This document shows, in pieces, positions 57,957 through 64,000 of a DNA stretch of 64,000 nucleotides (the stretch's first letter is position 1; every line of letters starts with the position of its first letter). This DNA is from Caenispirillum bisanense (GTDB lineage: Bacteria; Pseudomonadota; Alphaproteobacteria; Rhodospirillales; Rhodospirillaceae). The position numbers and the translations under genes were made by a program. The DNA lies in the NCBI RefSeq assembly GCF_900230255.1, contig NZ_OCNJ01000010.1, positions 62,001 through 126,000 of the forward strand. The letters are read 5' to 3'. The notes beneath the pieces are model-generated. The model was given only the letters and a program-made list of their open reading frames with translations. It had not been told where the DNA came from and ran no database searches.

Positions 57957-58567
57957 GCGGCGAGGCGCGGCAGCAGCCGGAGACGACGGCGGCCGAGACC
58001 GGCGGCAGGAAGCCCCTGAACCAGTGGCTGAAGCTGCTGCTGGAGGCCGGGCCGCTGGTGATCTTCTTCATCGGCAACAACAAGTTCGGCATCATCCCGG
58101 CGACCGCGGCCTTCGTGGCGGCGACGGTGGTGTCGCTGGCGGTGACCTGGACGCTGGCGCGCAAGCTGCCGGTGGTGCCGCTGGTGTCGGGCATCTTCGT
58201 GGTGGGCTTCGGCGGGCTGACGATCCTGCTGGAGGACGACCTGTTCATCAAGCTGAAGCCGACCATCGTCAACGCGCTGTTCGCGGCGACCCTGTTCGTC
58301 AGCCTGTTCTTGCGCAAGAACGTGCTGAAGATCGTTTTCGACGCGGCCTTCCACCTGACCGACGAAGGCTGGCGCAAGCTCACCTGGCGCTGGGCGTGGT
58401 TCTTCGTGCTGCTGGCGGTGCTGAACGAGATCGTCTGGCGCAGCTTCGAAACGGACGTGTGGGTGCAGTTCAAGGTCTTCGGCATCATGCCGCTGACCAT
58501 CGTGTTCAGCCTTACGCTGATCCCGCTGCTGACGAAGTACCACCCGGAGAAGGAAGGGAAGGCGTAG
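57953..58567 (+). CDS. yciB: inner-membrane septation protein A (IspZ/YciB)
   Basis: A 204-residue polytopic membrane protein with about five helices. It shows the family stretch [35 protein letters not shown] followed by [17 protein letters not shown], and [17 protein letters not shown] in the C-terminal half, with the end [10 protein letters not shown]. It is linked to cell division and envelope synthesis. Start is a GTG at 57953 that overlaps the rlmE stop (GTGA) with GGAGG upstream. A short hydrophilic N-terminal extension precedes the first helix. Confidence 0.95.
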   Translation: MSGEARQQPETTAAETGGRKPLNQWLKLLLEAGPLVIFFIGNNKFGIIPATAAFVAATVVSLAVTWTLARKLPVVPLVSGIFVVGFGGLTILLEDDLFIKLKPTIVNALFAATLFVSLFLRKNVLKIVFDAAFHLTDEGWRKLTWRWAWFFVLLAVLNEIVWRSFETDVWVQFKVFGIMPLTIVFSLTLIPLLTKYHPEKEGKA

Positions 58568-58574
58568 GGCGCCT

Positions 58575-58913
58575 TCAGTCGGCCGGCGGCAACAGCTCGT
58601 CGACGCTGACGTCGAGCGCGGCCGCCAGCGCCCGATAGGCTTCGACCGTGCCGGTCTTCCGGCTGCTCTCCATCTCCGTAATGGTGCTCAGCCCGACGCC
58701 CGAGGCTTCGGACAGCGCCTGCTGCGTCAAGCCGCGATGGCGGCGCCACAGGCGCAGCGCGCTCTCCCCGCCGCTCAGGAGCAGGGTGACGAGGTCATGC
58801 GGTAGGCGCTCGTCGTGTTCCGCGGCGCGGGAGGCGACGATGTCCTCCAGGTCCTCGAGGCGCTCCCGCATGGCGTCGTACGTGGCGCGGGGGATGGTGA
58901 TCATCTCATTCAT
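58575..58913 (-). CDS. XRE-family antitoxin (HigA-like)
   Basis: A 112-residue protein with an N-terminal dimerisation region (YDAMRERLEDLEDIVASRAA) and an XRE helix-turn-helix at about residues 57-108 (LRLWRRHRGLTQQALSEASG, then VGLSTITEMESSRKTG). It overlaps the upstream toxin gene by eight bases. ATG 58913 or 58904 could be the start; the second gives MITIPRATYD. It should bind the toxin and repress the promoter at 59188-59217. HigBA-type gene order (toxin first) is seen. It is convergent with yciB. Confidence 0.88.
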   Translation of the reverse strand: MNEMITIPRATYDAMRERLEDLEDIVASRAAEHDERLPHDLVTLLLSGGESALRLWRRHRGLTQQALSEASGVGLSTITEMESSRKTGTVEAYRALAAALDVSVDELLPPAD

Positions 58914-59163
58914 AGGCTTCCCTCCGGTGCAGAACGCGCTGGATCACCATGAGGATGATGGTGTCGTTCTCGATCCGGTAGATGACGCGGTAGTCGGCGA
59001 CCCGTAAGCGGAAGTCGGGGGATCCCTGCAGGGCCTTCACGTTGTTGGCGAGGCTGTGCGGATCCGCCGCGAACTGTTCGATCTTGGCGACAATGCGAGT
59101 GCGGTCGGCGGACGCAATCCGCCGCATGTCCTTCTGCGCCGTCCTGGTCCACGCGATCCGCAC
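58906..59163 (-). CDS. RelE/HigB-family ribosome-dependent toxin
   Basis: An 85-residue RelE/ParE-fold toxin. It has AWTRTAQKDMRRI near the N-terminus, the core LQGSPDFRLRVADYRVIYRI and the C-terminal strand IILMVIQRVLHRREAY. The Arg/Tyr pattern fits mRNA-cleaving RelE members more than gyrase-targeting ParE, but the two are not always separable. Start is a GTG at 59163 with a GGGGGGAG ribosome site. It is followed by the antitoxin gene with an eight-base overlap. The pair may stabilise this region or act in stress. Confidence 0.88.
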   Translation of the reverse strand: MRIAWTRTAQKDMRRIASADRTRIVAKIEQFAADPHSLANNVKALQGSPDFRLRVADYRVIYRIENDTIILMVIQRVLHRREAYE

Positions 59164-59187
59164 GGTGGTCTCCCCCCAACCAGCCGA

Positions 59188-59217
59188 ATTATCTCATGGC
59201 GAGAGGGGGCGTGGCAA
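59188..59217 (-). promoter_or_regulatory. promoter of the HigBA-type pair
   Basis: Leftward TTGCCA (59212-59217), an 18-base spacer and GATAAT (59188-59193) form a good sigma70-type promoter, 24 bases before the toxin GTG. No obvious palindrome overlaps it. Confidence 0.55.
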
Positions 59218-59257
59218 CGTGACCGATTGCGGCTGGAGGGCGGCCGGATCCGGGCAA

Positions 59258-59298
59258 AAGAAAAGAGCGCCAAGTCGATGACTTGACGCTCTTTTCTT
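59258..59298. terminator. terminator of tRNA-Pro, bidirectional type
   Basis: An almost perfect stem of about 18 pairs joins 59258-59276 with 59280-59298 through a three-base loop, with a single mismatch. The left arm begins AAGAAAAGAGCG and the right arm ends CGCTCTTTTCTT, so each strand ends in a T-rich run after a GC core. It immediately follows the tRNA-Pro 3' end. Confidence 0.8.
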
Positions 59299-59299
59299 C

Positions 59300-59376
59300 T
59301 GGTCGGAGTGAGAGGATTCGAACCTCCGGCCCCTGCCTCCCGAAGACAGTGCTCTACCAGGCTGAGCTACACTCCG
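59300..59376 (-). tRNA. tRNA-Pro (anticodon CGG)
   Basis: A 77-base gene with encoded CCA. Acceptor CGGAGTG pairs with CACTCCG, the D arm has GCTCAGCCTGGTAGAGC, the anticodon stem CTGTC/GGCAG holds loop TTCGGGA (anticodon CGG, reading CCG), and the T arm has GGTTCGAATCC. It is flanked by a promoter and a terminator. Confidence 0.95.
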
Positions 59377-59393
59377 TTCGCCGTGAGGCCCGG

Positions 59394-59423
59394 GTTATAG
59401 ACCGCCGGGCCGGACCCTTGCAA
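59394..59423 (-). promoter_or_regulatory. promoter of tRNA-Pro
   Basis: Leftward TTGCAA (59418-59423), an 18-base spacer and TATAAC (59394-59399) make a convincing sigma70-type promoter, with transcription starting about 10 bases before the tRNA. The spacer is GC-rich, as expected of a stringently controlled stable RNA promoter. Confidence 0.65.
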
Positions 59424-59500
59424 GGGATTTTTTGCATTTTCTTCATCGTGCTGACGGCGCCCGGCCGGCCCGCGTCCCGGGCCGGCCTGAGCCCCGTGGA

Positions 59501-60523
59501 TCAGCCTTCGCCGGCGGCGGCGCGGGCCTGCTTCAGCCACTCGTCGAAGGTGGCGCGGTTGGCCGCGATCCATTCCTCGGCGTGGCGTTCGATGTCACTC
59601 GGGCTGTCTTCGCCGTTCTGCATCTTCAGGTTTTGGGCGGAGACGTCGTTGACCGGCAGCTCGGCCACCTCGAACAGCTTGGCGGCGGCCGGGTTGTCGT
59701 CGATCCAGGCCTTGGTGGCGATGACCTTCTGGTCGTTGACGGCGAAGCCCAGGTTGCGGCCGTCGGCCAGCTCGGTCTTGGCTTCCTGGCCGTCGGGCAG
59801 CGAGGTGTAGGGCACTTCGAGCCACGTCACGTCCTCGCCCGGCGCCAGCACGCCCGACACCCACAGCGGCGTCCAGGTGTAGTAGAGGATCGGGTCGCCC
59901 TTCTCGAAGCGGGTCATGGTGTCGGCCATGAGGGCGAAGTAGCTGCCCTGGTTGTGTTCCACCGTGTCGCGCAGGCCGTATTCGTCCAGGTGATGCTCGA
60001 TCACCCGCTCGCAGCCCCAGCCGGGGTTGCAGCCGGTCAGGTCGGCCTTGCCGTCGCCGTCGGCGTCGAACAGCTTGGCGATGTCGGGCTTCTTCAGGTC
60101 CTCGACGCTCTTGATACCGTGGGCGTCGGCCGTCTTCTTGTCGATCAGGTAGCCCTGCAGCGAGTTGGAGACGTAGGGGCCGGAGCGCCACAGCATGTCC
60201 GGGCCGCCGGCCTTCTCGAAGAACGCCTTGTGCAGCGGATCCCAGTGGACGGCGGCGAAGGTGATGTCGCCGTTGGCGATGCCGAGGTGCATGGTGGGAT
60301 ACTCGAGCTCGACGTGTTCCTTCACGTCGTAGCCCAGTTCCGCCAGCGCGCTCATGAGGATCTTCGTCTGGAAGATCTCCTCGGCGATGGAGCTGGTGGC
60401 GGGCGTCACCGCGACGCCTTCGCCCGGCTTGTCGGCGGCGGCCAGGGCGGGGCCGGCGAAGGCCAGGGCCAGGCCGGCGCTGCCGGCGGCGAGCAGGCTG
60501 CGCAGGGTGGTCCGATCGCTCAT
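59501..60523 (-). CDS. proX: glycine betaine/proline ABC transporter substrate-binding protein
   Basis: A 340-residue periplasmic OpuAC/ProX-family protein with a Sec signal peptide (LLAAGSAGLALAFAGPALAA). The mature protein contains the family stretch VAVTPATSSIAEEIFQTKIL, HWDPLHKAFFEKAG, GCNPGWGCERVIEHHL and YYTWTPLWVSG, where conserved Trp and aromatic residues form the betaine cage. GAGGAG precedes ATG 60523. It is the last gene of proVWX, 46 bases after proW. It likely binds glycine betaine, proline betaine or choline-derived osmolytes. Confidence 0.94.
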   Translation of the reverse strand: MSDRTTLRSLLAAGSAGLALAFAGPALAAADKPGEGVAVTPATSSIAEEIFQTKILMSALAELGYDVKEHVELEYPTMHLGIANGDITFAAVHWDPLHKAFFEKAGGPDMLWRSGPYVSNSLQGYLIDKKTADAHGIKSVEDLKKPDIAKLFDADGDGKADLTGCNPGWGCERVIEHHLDEYGLRDTVEHNQGSYFALMADTMTRFEKGDPILYYTWTPLWVSGVLAPGEDVTWLEVPYTSLPDGQEAKTELADGRNLGFAVNDQKVIATKAWIDDNPAAAKLFEVAELPVNDVSAQNLKMQNGEDSPSDIERHAEEWIAANRATFDEWLKQARAAAGEG

Positions 60524-60569
60524 GGGATACTCCTCTGGCTGTTGTGTCGGGTCGGGCATGGAAGAGGCG

Positions 60570-61553
60570 TCAGCGGGGGCGCGGCTGCGGCGTCGTCTCG
60601 CGCGCCTCGGCGGCGGTGGCCTCGGTGCGGCGGCGGTCGCGCAGGCCGAACAGCAGGCCGGCGGGGCCGCGCTGGCGCCAGCCGATGCCGGCGTTCTCCT
60701 TGGCGGAGGTGCCGAGCGCCTGGGTGAAGCGGTCGATGATGATGGCGAGCACCACGATGCCGACGCCGCCCACCGTCGCGAGGCCCATGTCGAGGCGGCC
60801 GATGCCGCGCAGCACCATCTGGCCGAGGCCGCCGACGGCGATCATGGAGGCGATCACCACCATGGACAGGGCCAGCATGAGGGTCTGGTTGACGCCGGCC
60901 ATGATGGTGCGCATGGCGAGCGGCAGCTGCACCTTGAACAGCAGCTGGCGGGGGCTCGCGCCGAAGCTGTTGGCGGCCTCGATCACGTCGCCGGGCACCT
61001 GCCGGATGCCGAGGTCGGTGAGGCGGATGAGCGGCGGCAGGGCGAAGATGATGGTCACCACCACGCCCGGCACGTTGCCGATGCCGAACAGCATGACGAT
61101 GGGCACCAGGTAGACGAAGGCCGGCAGCGTCTGCATGGCGTCGAGCAGCGGACGCAGGGCGCTCTGGGCGCGGTCGCTGCGGGCCAGCGCGATGCCCGTC
61201 GGCACGCCGATCAGCACGCAGAAGAACACGCTGGTCAGCACCAGCGACAGGGTGGTCATGGCCTCGTCCCAGGCGCCGACCAGGCCGACGAAGATCATGC
61301 CGAGCACGGCGCCGATGGCGACGCGGCCGCCGGCGATCTGCCAGCCGATGAGGCCGATGAGGGCGAGCATGATCAGCGCCGGGGTGCCCTGCAGCAGGGC
61401 GTCGATGCCCGACAGCACGCCGTCCACCGGCCAGCGCACCGCCTGGAAGACGGGGCGGAAGTTGCCGACCAGCCAGTCGAGGGCGGTTTCCACCCAGTCG
61501 CCGAGCGGAATGACGGCGTCCTCGAAGGGGTCGAGCAAGGTGCGTTCGGCCAT
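60570..61553 (-). CDS. proW: glycine betaine/proline ABC transporter permease
   Basis: A 327-residue permease with a long N-terminal segment ([21 protein letters not shown]) and about seven helices. The EAA coupling loop is in [21 protein letters not shown]. The family motifs [35 protein letters not shown] and [20 protein letters not shown] are all there. It starts two bases after the proV stop. Two ProW chains form the channel for osmoprotectant uptake, energised by ProV. Confidence 0.95.
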   Translation of the reverse strand: MAERTLLDPFEDAVIPLGDWVETALDWLVGNFRPVFQAVRWPVDGVLSGIDALLQGTPALIMLALIGLIGWQIAGGRVAIGAVLGMIFVGLVGAWDEAMTTLSLVLTSVFFCVLIGVPTGIALARSDRAQSALRPLLDAMQTLPAFVYLVPIVMLFGIGNVPGVVVTIIFALPPLIRLTDLGIRQVPGDVIEAANSFGASPRQLLFKVQLPLAMRTIMAGVNQTLMLALSMVVIASMIAVGGLGQMVLRGIGRLDMGLATVGGVGIVVLAIIIDRFTQALGTSAKENAGIGWRQRGPAGLLFGLRDRRRTEATAAEARETTPQPRPR

Positions 61554-61555
61554 GG

Positions 61556-62749
61556 TCAGCTGTCCCGGTCCAGTGTCTGGAGAAGGCGGGTCTTGGAAAT
61601 GGCGCCGAGGTAGCGCCCGTCGCCGTCGACCACCGGCACGGCGATGGGACTGCCGGCAACGGCGCCCAGCAGGTCGTTGAGCAGGGTCTCGGCCGGCACC
61701 GGCGCGACACCGTCGACGAAGGCGTGGCGGAAGCGCGGCTCGGTCTCGGCCTTGATGGCGGCGCGCAGGGTCTCGACGCTGACGACGCCGTGGAACTTGC
61801 GCTGCTTGTCGACCACGAAGCCGTACTCGCGGTCGTGGTCCTGCAGGCGCTTCAGCGCCGTGCGCACGCCGAAGTCGGCGCGGTCGATCACCGTCACCTG
61901 CTCGCGCCGGGCGATGTCGGCGGCGGTGAGCACCTTGGAAACGTCGACGCCGCGGAAGAACGAGCGGACGTAGTCGTCGGCGGGGTTACGCAGGATCTCG
62001 TCGGGCGTGCCCACCTGCACGACGCGGCCGCCTTCCATTATGGCGATGCGGTCGCCGATGCGCATGGCCTCGTCGAGGTCGTGCGAGATGAAGATGATGG
62101 TGCGGTTGCTGTCGGCCTGCAACTTGACCAGTTCGTCCTGCATCTCGGCGCGGATGAGCGGGTCGAGGGCCGAAAATGCCTCGTCCATCAGCATGATCGA
62201 CGGATCGGCGGCCAGCGCGCGGGCGAGGCCGACGCGCTGCTGCATGCCGCCCGACAGTTCCGACGGATAGCTGTCGGCATAGGGCGCGAGGCCCACCTGG
62301 TCGAGCGCGTGAAGCGCCCGGCCGTGGCGCTCGTCCCGGGGGACGCCGGCCAGTTCCAGCCCGAAGGCGGCGTTGTCGATCACCTTCAGGTGCAGCATGA
62401 GGGCGAAGGACTGGAATACCATGCTCATGTCGCGGCGGCGCAGCTCGCGCAGGTCGGCGACCGACAGCTTGGCGATGTCGCGGCCGTCCACCAGCACCTC
62501 GCCGGCGGTCGGCTCGATCAGGCGGTTGAGCAGGCGCACCAGCGTCGACTTGCCGGAGCCCGACAGGCCCATGACGACGAAGATCTCGCCGGCCTGGACG
62601 CTGAAGCTGGCGTCGTTGACGCCCACCGTGTTGCCCGTGCGGGCGAAGATGTCCTCCTTGGACAGCCCCTGGCGCACCAGGTCCAGGGCCTCGTCGGGAT
62701 TCGGTCCGAAGATCTTGTAGAGATTCCGGACGACAAGTTTTTCGGTCAT
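61556..62749 (-). CDS. proV: glycine betaine/proline ABC transporter ATP-binding protein
   Basis: A 397-residue ATPase close to E. coli ProV in length and order. Family N-terminus is [20 protein letters not shown], Walker [11 protein letters not shown]-loop FQSFALM, signature [16 protein letters not shown], Walker [14 protein letters not shown] and H-loop [10 protein letters not shown]. Two CBS domains follow (about 285-395), which in this family gate activity by ionic strength. ATG 62749 matches the family start. An in-frame ATG at 62839, only about two bases from the predicted transcript start, would add 30 unlike residues. It leads the proVWX operon, which imports compatible solutes in osmotic stress. 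Confidence 0.94.
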   Translation of the reverse strand: MTEKLVVRNLYKIFGPNPDEALDLVRQGLSKEDIFARTGNTVGVNDASFSVQAGEIFVVMGLSGSGKSTLVRLLNRLIEPTAGEVLVDGRDIAKLSVADLRELRRRDMSMVFQSFALMLHLKVIDNAAFGLELAGVPRDERHGRALHALDQVGLAPYADSYPSELSGGMQQRVGLARALAADPSIMLMDEAFSALDPLIRAEMQDELVKLQADSNRTIIFISHDLDEAMRIGDRIAIMEGGRVVQVGTPDEILRNPADDYVRSFFRGVDVSKVLTAADIARREQVTVIDRADFGVRTALKRLQDHDREYGFVVDKQRKFHGVVSVETLRAAIKAETEPRFRHAFVDGVAPVPAETLLNDLLGAVAGSPIAVPVVDGDGRYLGAISKTRLLQTLDRDS

Positions 62750-62847
62750 GCGATCGGTGCCTCGCCCTGTGGGCAAACAAAGCCCGTCCGCTCCGGCGCC
62801 ATCGCGTCGAAGCGGTGCTGCTGTTTCGGTATCATTCATTTTCTAGA

Positions 62848-62876
62848 TAGTTAACATCGCAGCTACCAATGGTCAA
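62848..62876 (-). promoter_or_regulatory. promoter of proVWX
   Basis: Leftward TTGACC (62871-62876), a 17-base spacer and TAACTA (62848-62853) make a strong sigma70-type promoter, predicting a transcript start near 62841 and a leader of about 92 bases before the chosen proV ATG. The region is AT-richer than its surroundings. Confidence 0.6.
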
Positions 62877-63173
62877 GGGCGATGAGGGAGTATGCTACCG
62901 ATCCGCGCCTTAGACTTGGCGATGACTTGGGCGGACGGCGCGAAGACTTGGCGGGGAAGACATTTCGGCGACCCCGAAGACGGGCCGGAAATAGTCCGAA
63001 AGGAACCGGCCCCCTGCGCCGGCGGAGGAAGCGACGCGCCCTCCGTCCGTCGCGCCGGCCCTGTGGCAGCATAATTTCCTTAATCGGCAGCCTGTTTACC
63101 TATACGTCATTTCCGGCTAAGCTGACCCCACGCAACGAGCGGCGCCGGATCGCCGCCGCGCAGGGAGAGCACC
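62877..63173. other. intergenic stretch before the SCP2 gene
   Basis: About 297 bases without a supported gene. It contains an inverted repeat with arms GGGCCGG (62982-62988) and CCGGCCC (63006-63012) and an AT-richer segment around 63070-63115 (TATACG at about 63101) that may be the promoter of the SCP2 gene. Reading frames here are shadows. Confidence 0.4.
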
Positions 63174-63473
63174 ATGAGCCTGGAAAGCATCGAACACCGC
63201 CTGACGCCGCTGCTGCCGCGGCTCGGCTCCGTCAATGCCCGCGTCAAGATCGTCTGCGACAAGGACGGCGTCGTGCACCTGGACGCCACGCAGTCGCCCG
63301 CCGTGATGACCTTCGCCGACGGCCCGGCCGACTGCACCATCCGCATCAGCAAGGCGAACCTGGAAAAGCTCATCGACGGCAAGCTCGATCCCATGGTGGC
63401 CTTCGCCATGGGCCGGCTGAAGGTGGACGGCTCCAAGGGTGTCGCCGCCAAGCTGACCGGCGTGTTCGGCTGA
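63174..63473 (+). CDS. SCP2 sterol-binding domain protein
   Basis: A 99-residue single-domain SCP2 protein. It shows the alpha/beta core (RVKIVCDKDGVVHLDATQSP) and the typical C-terminal half DCTIRISKANLEKLIDGKL followed by DPMVAFAMGRLKVDG. SCP2 domains form a hydrophobic tunnel for lipids or acyl chains; bacterial stand-alone members are uncharacterised. GGGAG precedes the ATG at a good distance. The next gene on the same strand, 19 bases away, encodes a DUF6134-type secreted protein and is probably cotranscribed. Confidence 0.9.
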   Translation: MSLESIEHRLTPLLPRLGSVNARVKIVCDKDGVVHLDATQSPAVMTFADGPADCTIRISKANLEKLIDGKLDPMVAFAMGRLKVDGSKGVAAKLTGVFG

Positions 63474-63492
63474 CGGCGGGGGAGGGCGATCC

Positions 63493-64000
63493 ATGATGCT
63501 GCACACGCGCCTCGCCGCCGGCCTGATGCTGGCCGCGGCCGTCACCTTTCCCGCCGCGGCGGCCGAGACGGTGACCTTCGACATCTACAAGGACGGCGAT
63601 TCCATCGGGCAGGAGGTCTACACCTTCGACCAGGGCCCCGACGGTCAACTGACCGTCGACGTGGCCGCCCGCACCGACGTGCAGGTGCTGTTCCTGAAGT
63701 TCCACTACGACCACCAGCGCACCGAGGTCTGGCAGGGCGGCGAGCTGAAGTCCATGACGGCGCAGACCGACGACGACGGGACGCCGCACCAGATGGCGCT
63801 CGCCCGCGAAGGCGAGGCCTGGCGCGTGCAGGTGGACGGCGGCCAGCGCACGGAACAGCCCGGCGCCCTGCCGCTCACCCTGTGGACGCCGAAGGTGCTG
63901 GAAGCGAGCCGCGTGCTGTCGGTCATCGACGGCGAGCCGTGGGACGTGACGGTCGAGAAGGTCGGGCCGGACCCGGTGCGCGGCCGCGACGCCGTGCGCT
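63493..64000 (+). CDS. DUF6134-type secreted protein, truncated by window edge
   Basis: The first 169 codons are present and the frame runs off the window. A Sec signal peptide (MLHTRLAAGLMLAAAVTF, cleavage after AAA) is followed by a beta-rich region (TVTFDIYKDGDSIGQEVYTF, VQVLFLKFHYDHQRTEVWQG) that matches my memory of the DUF6134 family: periplasmic proteins of unknown function, about 200 residues long. The in-frame ATGs at 63493 and 63496 are both possible starts, with GGAGG upstream. It follows the SCP2 gene by 19 bases. Confidence 0.8.
   Translation, partial: MMLHTRLAAGLMLAAAVTFPAAAAETVTFDIYKDGDSIGQEVYTFDQGPDGQLTVDVAARTDVQVLFLKFHYDHQRTEVWQGGELKSMTAQTDDDGTPHQMALAREGEAWRVQVDGGQRTEQPGALPLTLWTPKVLEASRVLSVIDGEPWDVTVEKVGPDPVRGRDAVR

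Noticed and set aside
58575-59376. An integrated element next to tRNA-Pro carrying the toxin-antitoxin pair
   Set aside because: No integrase, no repeat of the tRNA 3' end and no composition change were visible in the window.

Overview
The window is very GC-rich, densely coded DNA from an alphaproteobacterium. Both tRNA genes, the malyl-CoA lyase, the LIV-type transporter and the many PAS-containing hybrid kinases fit Rhodospirillales or Azospirillales best; this placement is inference from gene content, and no rRNA or other species marker is present. Only 3195-4958 departs clearly from the background, with lower GC and no recognisable function, and it looks acquired.

Layout. 1-3236: a small membrane protein, malyl-CoA lyase (mcl1), a TumE/TumA-type toxin-antitoxin pair with its own operator-promoter, and accA. 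3237-4941: a gene-poor AT-richer patch with a 31-codon basic ORF and one unknown protein. 4959-7610: a quinone-detoxification group (glutathionyl-hydroquinone reductase, WrbA, divergent LysR regulator). 7693-9565: an orphan Cache sensor, an Asp-rich secreted protein and a lipoprotein. 9650-23309: a two-component/c-di-GMP block with three hybrid histidine kinases, a FIST sensor protein, an HD-GYP response regulator and a REC-GGDEF cyclase.

23341-40634 looks like one catabolic regulon. A nine-gene leftward operon (MaoC hydratase, SDR, thiolase, Fe-alcohol dehydrogenase, thioesterase, acyl-CoA ligase, SDR, BKACE-family cleavage enzyme, aldehyde dehydrogenase), a TetR regulator, a second acyl-CoA ligase, an enoyl-CoA hydratase and a complete LIV-type ABC importer are arranged around two near-identical 18-bp palindromes that are probably the TetR operators. 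The substrate is unknown. 40694-45897 is a two-gene RND efflux operon with a divergent TetR regulator and twin operators.

45975-51810 is the most striking region. A protein resembling plant monogalactosyldiacylglycerol synthase (MGD1, GT28) lies with Cfa, a fatty-acid desaturase and GalE in a four-gene operon, and a protein resembling plant digalactosyldiacylglycerol synthase (DGD1, GT4) is divergent from it. Together they could make UDP-galactose, galactolipids and modified acyl chains. Beyond them lie a cNMP-binding/CPBP fusion, a membrane protein, a diacylglycerol-kinase-like protein and a methyltransferase.

55738-64000 is housekeeping: tRNA-Gln(CTG), Ppx/GppA, RlmE and YciB in tight succession, a HigBA-type toxin-antitoxin pair, tRNA-Pro(CGG), the proVWX osmoprotectant importer, an SCP2-domain protein and a truncated DUF6134-type protein at the window edge. 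No CRISPR array, IS element, integrase or replication origin was seen.
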